A DNA stretch of 64,000 nt from CALBZH01 sp964538515 (GTDB taxonomy: Bacteria; Desulfobacterota; Syntrophobacteria; Syntrophobacterales; Syntrophobacteraceae): contig CAZIEW010000001.1 in assembly GCA_964538515.1 (NCBI GenBank), positions 138,449 to 202,448 on the forward strand. Reading direction: 5' to 3'. Shown here one piece after another: positions 27,690 through 37,022 of the stretch. The notes beneath the pieces were generated by a model. It was given only the letters and a program-made list of their open reading frames with translations. It did not search any database and was not told where the DNA came from. Numbering within the stretch: the stretch's first letter is position 1; each line of letters opens with the position of its first letter. The translations under genes were made by a program, and so were the position numbers.

Positions 27690-28433
27690 ATGGCTCCCTT
27701 TCTGGGCTCCTGCCAACCGGTGCGTACCCTCGGCATCCGGCCTGCCATGGGCGACTACAGCGAGGAGGAGCTGCAACTCTTGCGACAGGCGGACAGGGTC
27801 TTCTTTCCGTCAGCGCGCTTTGCGACCCTATTTCAGGCAATCGACAAGCCCACCTTCCCGTCCGCGGCCAGCTATCTGTACCGCCGGTCCCGCCTCCATC
27901 AGCAGATTCTGCTGAAGGTTCTCGCCATTCCGCACGGGAAGTCCCGTATCTGCTTCGGTCCACGACAAAAGGAGAGGATCCGAGATGAGCTCCGGTTGCC
28001 GGTCGAGGTGATGGCACCCGAGACCCTGCCGGGGAGAGTCCATCTTGCCGATGATTGGGCCATGGCATTGGCATACGCGGCTCGGTACAACCCCGTGATC
28101 GTCCGGGAAGCTCTGCCCGTCAGGGATTGCCTCCGGCTGACCCTCGTTCGGTTTCGGTGTATCGGCGCAGCAAGAGGAGCTTACGCACTGAACGGGATTA
28201 CCGAGACCAAAGCCCTGGCAGCGGACGACCCGTCGCTTGCCGAGCTTGTCTCCCAAACCGAGAAGCTCGCCGTCGCGGTGGGGCTCGACGACATTTCGAT
28301 CGATTGGGGGCTCGTCGACGACACCTGGCAGGCCTTGCAGTTCACGCACCCCCCTTTGCGCATCGAGACCCCCGGACATACTTTACACAGACACGACTAT
28401 ATTTGCTCGCTCATCGAGGCAGGGGTTCTGTAG
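27690..28433 (+). CDS. RimK-like ATP-grasp protein with degenerate metal site
   Basis: About 247 residues. The order of elements follows the RimK/ATP-grasp fold: LGIRPAMGDYSEEELQLLRQ, ADRVFFPSARFATLF, LLKVLAIPHGKSRICFG, a VIVREALPVRDCLRLTLVRF strand pair, and a C-terminal AVAVGLDDISIDWGLVDD. The nucleotide loop normally rich in Gly/Ser (GSAMGRGV-like) reads APETLPGRVHL, and the Mg-binding ExN motif is replaced by LQFTHPP, so catalysis is doubtful. Active relatives ligate amino acids to proteins or peptides. The start is weakly supported. It diverges from the IF-2-like gene; a peptidase gene follows 62 bases later. Confidence 0.65.
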   Translation: MAPFLGSCQPVRTLGIRPAMGDYSEEELQLLRQADRVFFPSARFATLFQAIDKPTFPSAASYLYRRSRLHQQILLKVLAIPHGKSRICFGPRQKERIRDELRLPVEVMAPETLPGRVHLADDWAMALAYAARYNPVIVREALPVRDCLRLTLVRFRCIGAARGAYALNGITETKALAADDPSLAELVSQTEKLAVAVGLDDISIDWGLVDDTWQALQFTHPPLRIETPGHTLHRHDYICSLIEAGVL

Positions 28434-28495
28434 AGGGACGGTAAGCCCTTGGTCGGTGAGCTTCTCCGCGACACACGACTTCCGATAAGGACAGG

Positions 28496-31243
28496 ATGCA
28501 ACCCATGCACAACCGCACGTTCACACTCAATCCGATTCTGGCTGGATTCTGCCTTTTTCTCTGCGCAGCCGCAGCCCATGCAGCCTCCCCGCGCGAGAGC
28601 ACTCCTCCCGAATCCGCCGCTCAAGCAATCCGAACCGTTTTGACCTCCAAGCCTGGCGATACATTCGTCGTTCTCAAAAACGGCCTGACCCTGCTGGTTC
28701 GCGAGAAGCCGGACTCGGATGTGGTCTCTTCTCAGGTGTTCGTACGGGCGGGATCCATCTACGAAGGCCAGTACCTGACGGCAGGTCTCTCCCACTACCT
28801 CGAGCATGTGGTCTCGGGAGGAACCACGCGCTCCTTCAAAGAGTCGGAGGCGAAAGAGCGGCTGCAGCGTATCGGCGGCATCAGCAACGCCTACACCTCC
28901 ATGGACCGGACGGTCTATTACATCAACACGACCGGCCCGAACTGGAAGGAAGCCCTGGACCTTTTGCTGTCTTACGTCAGTGAGACCACCCTCGACCCCG
29001 TCGAAGTGGAGCGCGAGAAGGCCGTCATTCAGCAGGAATTCAAGATGGGGGAGAACAGCGTCGACCGGGAGCTCTGGAAACTGTTTGTCAAGACGGCCTA
29101 CCAGACCAGCCCGGTGCAGAACCCGGTGATCGGGTATGAAGAGGTCTTCGTGCAACAGAATCGAGATGCCCTGCTCGATTACTACACCCGCCGCTACCAA
29201 CCGGAGAACATCGTCGTGGCCGTGGTGGGGAACATAAACAGCCGCGAGGTGGTCGAATTCGTGGCGAGCAAAACCAGGAGCTTTTCAAGGCGGGCCGATC
29301 CTCCCGCAGTGATTCCCGATGAGCCGCCCCAAACATCGCGGCGCTCCGCCGAACGACAGCTTTCCTTGGCACGCCTGGATCAGGTCATGATCGGCTTCCC
29401 GTCCGTCACGCTGCACAGCCGCGACATGGTCGCCCTGGATGTGCTTTCGTTTCTGCTCGGAGAAGGGCGAACGTCGCGTCTCTACTGGCGCTTGAAAGAG
29501 AAAGAGGGGCTGGTCCTTGGCATCGGATCGTCCAATTGGACCCCGTCATTCGTGCATGGCCAATTCACGATCTCCCTGACACTCGCGCACCAAAACTGGC
29601 CCAAAGTTTTGGAGGCCGTCGAGATGGAGATCGACCGCTTCAAAAACGAATTGGTGACCCCTCAAGAGCTGGATAAGGCGAAGAAATCCACGATCGCAGG
29701 ACACGTCTTCGGCAAGGAAACGGCTGCATCCATCGCCACATCCCTCGCATCTTCCTACTTTGACACGGGAGATCCGTACTTTGACGAAGCCTACTTGGAG
29801 CGCATCCGCAAGGTGACTCCCGAGGAGATCCAGGCCGTTGCCCGGGGATACCTGCGAACCGATCGCATGACGGTCGCAGCCATACGTCCGATGGCGGGCG
29901 CCGAGGCAATGGGCTCCGATGAAGTCCGCGAAACGGCGAGTCGGGAGGAACCGGTCACGGCAACGCGCCTCGAGAACGGTCTCCAACTGCTTGTAAAGCA
30001 GGACAAGACGCTCCCCTTCGTCACCCTTCATCTGTACGGGCTGGGGGGACTTCTTTTCGAAAAGGACGTCCAGGCCGGCATTGCGTCCTTCACAACGTCC
30101 CTTCTTACGGCAGGAACCACTACGAAGTCCAAGCAGGAGATCTTGAAGACCATCGAGGACGTGGGCGGATCCCTCTCGGCCCGGTCCGACAACAGCACTT
30201 TTCATGTATCCGTCAAAGTGCTCAAGGAAGACCTCGACCTCGCCCTGGGAATCCTGGCCGATGTGATTCAAAATGCTCAATTTCCCCTCGAGGAGATTGA
30301 GAAGAAGCGCAAGGAAACACTGCTGGCCATCCAGAAGCAGGACGAGAGCTGGCAGTTTGAGATCATGCAGCTCTTCAAGACGAGCTATTTCAAGAGCTCA
30401 CCCTACAAGCATGACAGGCTGGGAACGCTCGAATCCGTTTCGGCGTTCAAGCGGGACGATATCGTGAGCTTCTACCGCGCGATGGTCAACCCGCAGCGGT
30501 GCGTGCTGGCCGTTTTCGGCGATCTGGACCCCATGGCCGTGACCAACGGGATCAAGACTGCTTTCGGCTCCTGGAAGGGTGAGCCGACGCCTTTGCCCCA
30601 ATGGCCCTCCGAATCGACTCCCCTCCATGCCGATGCCGCGGTGGAGAAGAAAAGCGAGAAGTCTTCGGCGGCCCTCTTCATCGGGACCAATGGTCTGGAC
30701 TTGCACGATGACAGAAGACCGGTACTTGACGTGCTCGACGCCATTCTCGCTGGGGCCAGCTACCCAGGCGGACGTCTGTTTGAAGCACTCCGGGGGGGCC
30801 AGGAGGACCTGGTCTACGTGGTGGGAGCCGTGCCCTTCTACGGCCAAAACGCTGGATATTTCGGCGTCGTCACGCAAACCACGATGGGAAATCTTGCGAA
30901 AGTGGAAGGCATCATCCGCGAGCATCTGAAGCGCATCGGAGCCGAGCCGGTCCAGGAGGCCGAGCTGACCACCGCCAAGGACATGCTCCTGATCGCTCAT
31001 GAAATGCAGAAGGAAAGCCTGGATTCCCAGGCGCAGGACGCCGCCGTGAACGGAGTCCTCGGCCTGGGGTGGGACTATGACAGCCGATACCCGGCCCTGG
31101 TCCGCGCCGTGACGGCCGAGCAGGTGCAAGCCCTGGCGCGGGAGCTCTTCCAACACACGCTCACCGTCCGCACCCTGCCGGAAAAACCGGTCGAGGTGCT
31201 GCAGGTGCCCAGCGAAGACCGGCACATGCACCCGAATCCGTGA
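28496..31243 (+). CDS. M16-family zinc metallopeptidase, two-domain, exported
   Basis: 915 residues. A signal peptide (LAGFCLFLCAAAAHA) precedes a first M16 domain with the inverted zinc motif HYLEH (about 100-104), followed by VEREKAVIQQEF with the third ligand. The C-terminal half is a second, non-catalytic M16-like repeat without HxxEH, as in pitrilysin/PqqL-type proteins. It most likely degrades peptides in the periplasm. AAGGA lies four bases before ATG 28496. Confidence 0.92.
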   Translation: MQPMHNRTFTLNPILAGFCLFLCAAAAHAASPRESTPPESAAQAIRTVLTSKPGDTFVVLKNGLTLLVREKPDSDVVSSQVFVRAGSIYEGQYLTAGLSHYLEHVVSGGTTRSFKESEAKERLQRIGGISNAYTSMDRTVYYINTTGPNWKEALDLLLSYVSETTLDPVEVEREKAVIQQEFKMGENSVDRELWKLFVKTAYQTSPVQNPVIGYEEVFVQQNRDALLDYYTRRYQPENIVVAVVGNINSREVVEFVASKTRSFSRRADPPAVIPDEPPQTSRRSAERQLSLARLDQVMIGFPSVTLHSRDMVALDVLSFLLGEGRTSRLYWRLKEKEGLVLGIGSSNWTPSFVHGQFTISLTLAHQNWPKVLEAVEMEIDRFKNELVTPQELDKAKKSTIAGHVFGKETAASIATSLASSYFDTGDPYFDEAYLERIRKVTPEEIQAVARGYLRTDRMTVAAIRPMAGAEAMGSDEVRETASREEPVTATRLENGLQLLVKQDKTLPFVTLHLYGLGGLLFEKDVQAGIASFTTSLLTAGTTTKSKQEILKTIEDVGGSLSARSDNSTFHVSVKVLKEDLDLALGILADVIQNAQFPLEEIEKKRKETLLAIQKQDESWQFEIMQLFKTSYFKSSPYKHDRLGTLESVSAFKRDDIVSFYRAMVNPQRCVLAVFGDLDPMAVTNGIKTAFGSWKGEPTPLPQWPSESTPLHADAAVEKKSEKSSAALFIGTNGLDLHDDRRPVLDVLDAILAGASYPGGRLFEALRGGQEDLVYVVGAVPFYGQNAGYFGVVTQTTMGNLAKVEGIIREHLKRIGAEPVQEAELTTAKDMLLIAHEMQKESLDSQAQDAAVNGVLGLGWDYDSRYPALVRAVTAEQVQALARELFQHTLTVRTLPEKPVEVLQVPSEDRHMHPNP

Positions 31244-31310
31244 TCAAGGGATCGCGCGTGGGCAAGCTTCGATCAGCCCGCAGCACCCAAGACCCGTGAG
31301 CGCGGTGTGC

Positions 31311-31628
31311 TCACTTGATCTTCGGCGACTCGAGCAGGATAAAATTCCTGCAGATCCCGAGGGCCTTCAGCTTTTCGGTCCCCAGCCGCGCTTCGTAAAG
31401 GCTGAAAATCAGATAGTCACTGCGGACCGTCTGGCTGGTCACCACGGTTCCGGCCAGACCTCCGACAATGGAGCCCAGAAAGCGCCCCATGGAATCCTGG
31501 GTCTGCTTCTCGCTTTCTTTGATCACGCTTTGCCGGATGTACGTATCGAAGTCATTCATGGTCGGATTGGTGAAAACCATCAATCCGACCAGCGCCACCA
31601 CCGCAATCACCACACTCAAGACCTTCAT
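31311..31628 (-). CDS. Small exported or anchored protein, DUF4359-like
   Basis: 105 residues. An N-terminal hydrophobic helix (VLSVVIAVVALVGLMVF) is followed by TNPTMNDFDTYIRQSV, which resembles the NPxxxDF start of DUF4359 proteins, then SDYLIFSLYEARLG and a C-terminal KALGICRNFILLE. Function unknown. ATG 31628 has a strong purine-rich site (GGGAGGGG). It is convergent with the M16 gene and 116 bases downstream of the hydrolase gene. Confidence 0.75.
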   Translation of the reverse strand: MKVLSVVIAVVALVGLMVFTNPTMNDFDTYIRQSVIKESEKQTQDSMGRFLGSIVGGLAGTVVTSQTVRSDYLIFSLYEARLGTEKLKALGICRNFILLESPKIK

Positions 31629-31744
31629 CCGCCCCCCTCCCTTTTCCAATCCCAACGCCCCCAATAGGATCACTGCAACAACCGGCGACCTCGCTCCAAC
31701 CACCCGCTCCCGAGGCACTCTACCACAACGGGAGCGGTCGCCGT

Positions 31745-32524
31745 TTAGAAGATTTCGTCAAAGAAGGTCCTCATGGCTTTCCAGGAGCGTCTTTCGGATT
31801 TGGCATCGTAGGCCACCCCCCTGGCGGGATCGTTCGCCTGCGGATTCGTAAAGCTGTGAACCGTGCCCCCGTAGACCACAAGCTGCCAGTCCACGCCGGC
31901 CTGACGCATTTCGGCTTCGAAGCCGCTCACCTGCTCCGGAGGCACCAACGGATCATCGCCGCCGTGAAGGACCAGGACCTTCGCTTTGACTTGCCCGGGC
32001 TCGGCTGGCATCGGCGTATCCAGCCCGCCGTGGAAGCTGACCACCCCGGAGATGTCCGCTCCGCTGCGCGCCAGCTCGAGCACGGTCGTACCCCCGAAGC
32101 AGTAGCCGATGGCGGCGATCCGTTTCGGATCCACCTTGGGCAGCCCCTTGAGGACGTCGAGCGCGGCCTGGATCCTGCCCCGCATCAGCGGGCGGTCACC
32201 TTTGTATTTCCCCGCGAGCGCCGCCGCTTCCTTCGCGTCGGCCGCCCGAATCCCCTTGCCGTACATGTCGACCGCAAAAGCCACATACCCGAGCTGTGCC
32301 AGCTGATCGGCGCGTTTCTTGGCGTAATCGTTCAGCCCCATCCATTCATGGACCACAAGCACGCCCGGGTGGCGTCCCTTCTTGTACTCCGGGTAAGCCA
32401 GATAGCCTTCCAGCACGGCCTCTCCATGGCGATACTCCACCGTTTTGGTCGTGACCTTGGCATGCCCCAACACAGGAATCGACACCAAAGCCATGAGCAC
32501 CGTCAGCACAGTCATTCGATTCAT
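31745..32524 (-). CDS. Dienelactone hydrolase-family protein, exported
   Basis: 259 residues. A signal peptide (LTVLMALVSIPVLGHA) is followed by an alpha/beta hydrolase of the dienelactone hydrolase family: GYCFGGTTVLELA holds the Cys nucleophile, LHGGDDPLVPPEQ the Asp and GGTVHSFTNP the His. HPGVLVVHEWMGLNDYAKKR is the oxyanion-side signature. The substrate is unknown, and periplasmic location is predicted. GGAGG lies six bases before ATG 32524. Confidence 0.92.
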   Translation of the reverse strand: MNRMTVLTVLMALVSIPVLGHAKVTTKTVEYRHGEAVLEGYLAYPEYKKGRHPGVLVVHEWMGLNDYAKKRADQLAQLGYVAFAVDMYGKGIRAADAKEAAALAGKYKGDRPLMRGRIQAALDVLKGLPKVDPKRIAAIGYCFGGTTVLELARSGADISGVVSFHGGLDTPMPAEPGQVKAKVLVLHGGDDPLVPPEQVSGFEAEMRQAGVDWQLVVYGGTVHSFTNPQANDPARGVAYDAKSERRSWKAMRTFFDEIF

Positions 32525-32569
32525 GATCCACCTCCATGGGAAAATGAATGGGACCGGAGCTCGCAATCG

Positions 32570-33334
32570 TTACAGCCCGTCACGCCAGGTGGCGACGCTG
32601 CCATGAAAGCGTCCGGGACCGCGAAGCAAGACATTGACAAGACACCGTGCCGCAGTCTCGGTCGAGATCAATTCGCCTCGGTCCCGAAAGCCATGAAAGA
32701 ACGCCTGAACCGCGGCCGAAGCCCCCCCACGCGCTTCCCGAGCCTCTTGCTGCATTCGTGTTTCAACCACCCCCGGACGGAAGATAAAGGATATGATCTC
32801 CGGTGCTTCCGCGGCCAGCTGTTTCGCCAGATGCTCCTCGGCCGCCTTCGCCGCTCCGTAGGCCCCAAGGCCGGGTGTTTGTCGTTCGGAAGCTCCCGAG
32901 CCGAAGAAGACCGCCACGCCTTCACCACGCTCGCTCAGCACGGGCACAGCCTGTCGCATCAGCTGAAACGCTCCCGCCACGCTGGCGTCAAAAACGTTCT
33001 GAAACTGCCGAAAGGAAAGCTCCCACAAAAAGGGACCCGGATACAGCACTCCCGCCGCGTGAATGAAGCCATGAAAACCACCGATGCCCAGCGCCAGACG
33101 AGTCAGCTCGGAAACAACGCCCCCCTCCGCGCAGCTGCCAGCCACGGCCTCGGCTTCAACCCCCAGCGATCGGACCTCATCTCGAGCCTCATGCAGCAGG
33201 GCCTCGCTCCGAGCGTTCAAGACCAAGTTCACTCCCTCGGATGCCAACGCCGGCGCCAAGGCTCTCCCGATTCCCGTAGAAGCCCCCGTCAGAATGAGGG
33301 TCTTACCCCAAAGGGGGTTATCAGCTTCTCCCAT
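32570..33334 (-). CDS. Short-chain dehydrogenase/reductase
   Basis: 254 residues. Cofactor loop TLILTGASTGIGRALA, and the catalytic Tyr and Lys in GAYGAAKAAEEHLAKQ. The NAG-type motif reads HAAGVLYPG. It is an NAD(P)-dependent oxidoreductase of unknown substrate. The start is uncertain: ATG 33334 has GGAG nine bases upstream, while ATG 33349 and TTG 33358 also lie in frame. It diverges from the RNase Z-like gene. Confidence 0.9.
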   Translation of the reverse strand: MGEADNPLWGKTLILTGASTGIGRALAPALASEGVNLVLNARSEALLHEARDEVRSLGVEAEAVAGSCAEGGVVSELTRLALGIGGFHGFIHAAGVLYPGPFLWELSFRQFQNVFDASVAGAFQLMRQAVPVLSERGEGVAVFFGSGASERQTPGLGAYGAAKAAEEHLAKQLAAEAPEIISFIFRPGVVETRMQQEAREARGGASAAVQAFFHGFRDRGELISTETAARCLVNVLLRGPGRFHGSVATWRDGL

Positions 33335-33399
33335 ATTGTGTTTCTCCATTGGCTTCAATTATGCTCTCTTTAAGGACAGGAAGGAGGGGATTCAAGCCG

Positions 33400-34329
33400 A
33401 TGATGGACTGTTTTCTGCTCGGAGCGGGTGGGATGATGCCGATGCCTGACCGGATGCTGACTGCCATGGCGGCAAGGACAAACGGCCGGATCTACTTGTT
33501 CGACGCCGGAGAAGGCGCCCAGCTGGGCTGGAAGCAGCTCGGTCTGGGGCTCCGCCGCCTCCAAGTGATCGCGATCACGCATCTTCACGCCGATCATTGC
33601 CTGGGGCTGCCCGGCCTGCTGATGCTCCGTGCTCAACTGCAGGATCCGCCACCCCTGACGATTCTAGGCCCTCCAGGAATACAGGATTTCGTCGAGAGTC
33701 TGCAGCGGGCCATCGCGTTTTTCTGCGGATACAGCATCTGCTTCCGGCAATGGGCTGAGGGTGGTTCGGACGTCGCCTACGAGGACGAAGGGGTCCGAAT
33801 CCTCTGGCGGCCTCTCGAGCACACGCGGTTCTGCATCGGCTATCGCCTCGAGGAGAGGGATCGTCCCGGAAAATTCGATCCGGACCGTGCCTTCGCCCTC
33901 GGCATTCCCCGGGGGCCGCTCTGGACGGAGCTGCAACGGGGGAGACCCGTGCTGAGCGACGCGGGTGAGTGGATCGAATCCCGAGAGGTGGTTGGCCCGC
34001 CCCGTCCCGGTCGGAAGGTGGCTTTTGTCGTGGACACGCGCCCGACACCCGCCGTCGTGGAACTGTGTCGAGGGGTAGATCTGGCGTTCATTGAAGGCAT
34101 GTTTCGGCCGCAAGACATATCCCACGCCCTTGCAAAGGGGCATCTGACCACCCTGGAAGCCGCAGCCCTCGCATGGGAAAGCGGAGCACTCAAGACCGTG
34201 CTGGTCCACATCAGCCCCCGGTACACGAACGCGGACTTGGAGGTGCTTGAATCGGAAGCACGGGAGCGTTGTCCCAGTCTGACCGTTGGCCGGGACCTCG
34301 CCGTCTACTCAGTGCCAGCTCCGGCCTAA
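33400..34329 (+). CDS. Ribonuclease Z-like metallo-beta-lactamase-fold hydrolase
   Basis: 309 residues. The MBL motif THLHADHCLGLPGLL (about 60-74), the N-terminal FLLGAGGMMPMPDR, the FVVDTRPTPA motif (Asp ligand) and the C-terminal KTVLVHISPRYTN follow the order of tRNase Z proteins. The usual HEATF segment reads IEGMF, and HSTA reads GHLTT, so the exo-site and metal second shell differ slightly. It may trim tRNA 3' ends or act on another phosphodiester. GGAGGGG lies about ten bases before ATG 33400. Confidence 0.82.
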   Translation: MMDCFLLGAGGMMPMPDRMLTAMAARTNGRIYLFDAGEGAQLGWKQLGLGLRRLQVIAITHLHADHCLGLPGLLMLRAQLQDPPPLTILGPPGIQDFVESLQRAIAFFCGYSICFRQWAEGGSDVAYEDEGVRILWRPLEHTRFCIGYRLEERDRPGKFDPDRAFALGIPRGPLWTELQRGRPVLSDAGEWIESREVVGPPRPGRKVAFVVDTRPTPAVVELCRGVDLAFIEGMFRPQDISHALAKGHLTTLEAAALAWESGALKTVLVHISPRYTNADLEVLESEARERCPSLTVGRDLAVYSVPAPA

Positions 34330-34362
34330 GAAGCGGCTCGAGCCGGCCAGGGACGCCGGGGT

Positions 34363-35550
34363 TCAGTACAGGAGGTCGTAATCGGGAATGCGATTCAGGC
34401 GGCGCACGTGGGAAACAAGTGTGTCGGGAAGGTAGCGGCCCCAAAGGCGAAAGGGCAGCTCTCCCATTTCCACGACGGGGCTGAATCCGACCGCAAAGAG
34501 GTACCCCAGGAGGAACTCGACGTTCGTGGGGATATACCCTTTATAGACCTTGTCTTCCCTCTGGGTGATGATCCGTTGCTCATGAATGCTGTTCCCCAGC
34601 TCGGATTCCACCATGTTCGGGAACGTGGCCAGGATGAGCTCCACTTTCAGATTCGGCTGAGCACCCGCGAGCAGCGGCTCGATTCCCTTTTTCAGCTGCT
34701 CCGCAGGAATCCCCCGGTTGCTGTAACGCTCCCAGGCGCCGGTCTCAACGAACCGGCGACAGATCCATTCGGGATTCCACAGCACGTCCAGGATCATGCT
34801 GTTGGCCTCGTAGCTCCCCCGATGGTTTTCCATTTCGACGATGGTCAACGTGGGATCCCCCCGGATCACGGTGACCAGACGGGCCAGTTGCTCCTCATCG
34901 GCGATGATCTTGATGCCGCCGACGTCGGAAATGGACATGGGAGCACGATCCAGCTTCATCGTTCCGAAGCTGAACCCCCGAGCGATCTCTTTCTCCGCCT
35001 CGACGAACTCGCGCACCATTTCGGCTTCGGGGGTCAGCAGATGCTCGAACGGAATTCCGGAGCGTGACGCCCGCTCTTCGGCCATGTGACGCGCGGCGTC
35101 CTGAACCGTGTGAAAGAACCAGGCCGCGATCCTGCGGTTGGCCTTCTCAGCGATGCGTCTGGGCCGCTTCACGCGGTAGAGCGCCACCAGATGGCCGGTC
35201 TCATCCAGGCACATGACGCCGTTGATGGGGGCTTCCCGATAGAAAAAGTCAGGATTCTTCCGGTACTCGGCGAAAAGCTCCTCGACTCGAGGCGTCAGGC
35301 CGCGCCGGGAGCGGCAGATGGTATCCCGCAGCTCCCCCTTGAACTGGATGCAGCGCTTTTCAGTCGTCTCATTGGAAATAGCCCCCAGAAAATGATCGGC
35401 GAGCACATGCAAGGTTTCTCCGATCACAAACCCGTCGCTGATCAAGATTTCCGTGAGGCGAAGAGCGTCGCTCGATTCCGGGCGATGACAAAACCATCGC
35501 TCGACAATGTCGAACAACTCCTCCCTGTGGATGAAAGACGTCAGGTACAC
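34363..35550 (-). CDS. Conserved-looking cytoplasmic protein of unknown function, possible RelA/SpoT-like fold
   Basis: 395 residues, no membrane span or signal. The N-terminal third is helical (VERWFCHRPESSDALRLTEI). A central segment, SISDVGGIKIIADEEQLARL followed about 20 residues later by HRGSYEANSMILDV, recalls the DxxGxRII...NGYRSxH layout of ppGpp-synthetase domains, but the identity is weak and the ATP-binding basic motifs are not evident. GTG 35550 is preceded by GAGGTG at about six bases. It is convergent with the RNase Z-like gene. Treat as unknown. Confidence 0.75.
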   Translation of the reverse strand: MYLTSFIHREELFDIVERWFCHRPESSDALRLTEILISDGFVIGETLHVLADHFLGAISNETTEKRCIQFKGELRDTICRSRRGLTPRVEELFAEYRKNPDFFYREAPINGVMCLDETGHLVALYRVKRPRRIAEKANRRIAAWFFHTVQDAARHMAEERASRSGIPFEHLLTPEAEMVREFVEAEKEIARGFSFGTMKLDRAPMSISDVGGIKIIADEEQLARLVTVIRGDPTLTIVEMENHRGSYEANSMILDVLWNPEWICRRFVETGAWERYSNRGIPAEQLKKGIEPLLAGAQPNLKVELILATFPNMVESELGNSIHEQRIITQREDKVYKGYIPTNVEFLLGYLFAVGFSPVVEMGELPFRLWGRYLPDTLVSHVRRLNRIPDYDLLY

Positions 35551-35975
35551 GCGCCACCTCGCTGCAGCAGTCCCAGGACGTTGTTATACTTGCATTAATT
35601 CGTTCACGCAGCAAGCACTTTCACCAGATCCTCCCGCTCCCGTTTCCGTTGGCTCGATCGGTCGCGTGCCGAGCTGGCAGTCGCTCCGAGCGAAGCACAT
35701 ATTCCCAAACGAGCGTCCAGGAATTAACATAGGGGCGCCGCACGGGGGATCAAGACGAGCGAGCAACGGTGCTGCACTCAGTACGAGGGAGAGTCATCGC
35801 AATTGCACGCCATCCCGGCGAAGGTCGGGATGAAGATGTGTTGTCAGCGAAAACCCGGATTGCGGCCAGAAGACCGCCGGAATGACGTTCCCTGGCACTC
35901 CGGACACTTCATTGGGTGGTGCCGTCCTCAGGGAGCCGCCTCCGGGGCCCACCTCGGCAATGGAAACGGCAAGGC
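35551..35975. other. Intergenic region without a convincing gene
   Basis: 425 bases between divergent genes. Small frames here lack ribosome sites and family-like sequence. The right half holds a palindromic repeat (35809-35886). The left part contains the AT-rich stretch TTGTTATACTTGCATTAATTC near 35581-35601, which could hold the promoter of the 395-residue unknown gene, but spacing to a -35 box is not clear. Confidence 0.5.
35809..35886. repeat. Palindromic extragenic repeat, GTCATTCC family
   Basis: A first hairpin, CATCCCGGCGAAGGTCGGGATG, is followed about 20 bases later by a CGGATTGCGGCC...GCCGGAATGACG arm. The same end sequence (GTCATTCCGGC on the other strand) recurs at 42911-42995, 46342-46426 and near 56273. 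The element lies between genes and is typical of short interspersed palindromic repeats. Confidence 0.65.
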
Positions 35976-36263
35976 ATGGGAACGGTACGACAGGACATGA
36001 TCGATCTGCTGACGGGGCGCGCCATGACAGCCCGACAGATCTCTCAGGAGCTCGGGATCCGGGAACGGGAGGTCTACGACCATCTCCCCAATATCGCGCG
36101 ATCCCTCGCGGGCCAAGGCCGAAAGCTCGTCGCTCTGCCGTTTTCATGCATGGAGTGCGGGCACGTCTTCGCAGAGCGCAAACGATGGACCCGACCAGGG
36201 CGCTGCCCGAAGTGCAAGAACGCACACATTCAGGAGCCCCGATTTCGCATAGACAGGACCTAA
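35976..36263 (+). CDS. Winged-helix transcriptional regulator with C-terminal zinc ribbon
   Basis: 95 residues. An HTH (DLLTGRAMTARQISQELGIREREVYDHL) of the ArsR-like kind is followed by a zinc ribbon with CMECG and CPKCKNAHI knuckles and the ending EPRFRIDRT. This two-part architecture is seen in small predicted regulators of bacteria and archaea. Start at ATG 35976 or 35997; neither has a strong ribosome site. It ends six bases before the PHP gene, so the two are probably one unit. Confidence 0.82.
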   Translation: MGTVRQDMIDLLTGRAMTARQISQELGIREREVYDHLPNIARSLAGQGRKLVALPFSCMECGHVFAERKRWTRPGRCPKCKNAHIQEPRFRIDRT

Positions 36264-36268
36264 GACGG

Positions 36269-36856
36269 ATGAAATACGACCTCCATGTCCATACCTCCCG
36301 GTATTCCCCCTGCTCCATGGAAACTCCCGAAGCCCTGTGCAGAGCTGCCCTTGAGCGAGCGCTCAGGGGGATTGCCCTGACGGAGCACGAGTGCTGGTGG
36401 CCCGATCGGGAGCTGGATCGCCTTCGCCGGCAGTTCCCCGATCTGGTCTTGTTCCGAGGCTCGGAATACACCTGCAACGAAGGTCATTTTCTGGTCTTTG
36501 TTCCTGAGCACTTGGACGATCTGCCTCCTTACCACGCGGAGGTGCTTCGGCTCATCGATGCGGTGCACGAACGAGGGGGGATCGTCATCTGGGCTCATCC
36601 GTTCCGGTTTGGAGAGCCTTGGTCCGAATGGGTCGATCATGCGGACCTGGACGGGGTGGAAGTGTCAAGCAGCAACATGAACGGAAGAACCGGTGAGCTC
36701 GCTCGGAAGGTGGCTGACAAGAGAGGCTTTCGGATCTTCCGCAACAGCGACACCCACAGTCTCGATACCCTTGGCGCCTATTTCAACGAATTTCCAACGG
36801 ACCTGCAGAGCACCTCGGAATTGATCCAGACCCTCCGCCGATCCAATGACGGCTAA
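36269..36856 (+). CDS. PHP-domain metal-dependent phosphoesterase
   Basis: 195 residues. Four PHP motifs are visible: DLHVHTSRYSPCS, LTEHECWW, IVIWAHPFRF and FRNSDTHSLDTLG. These His/Asp/Glu residues bind a two- or three-metal centre. The protein is short, a lone PHP domain without polymerase or histidinol modules, so it probably acts on a nucleotide or a small phosphate ester. It follows the zinc-ribbon regulator, and a strong terminator lies downstream at 37023-37066. Confidence 0.88.
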   Translation: MKYDLHVHTSRYSPCSMETPEALCRAALERALRGIALTEHECWWPDRELDRLRRQFPDLVLFRGSEYTCNEGHFLVFVPEHLDDLPPYHAEVLRLIDAVHERGGIVIWAHPFRFGEPWSEWVDHADLDGVEVSSSNMNGRTGELARKVADKRGFRIFRNSDTHSLDTLGAYFNEFPTDLQSTSELIQTLRRSNDG

Positions 36857-37022
36857 ACGCTCACCCCATAACAGTTCGACCTTGGTGACAACGCATGCTC
36901 GGAATGAAAATACTGTAATTCTTTTCTCAAAATACTGGTTTCACCCCATTTCAATGCACAAATCGGGAGTGTATTGTACGTCCCCAGAGACAGCAAGCTT
37001 CCCATCCCTATCCGTTTTAGCA

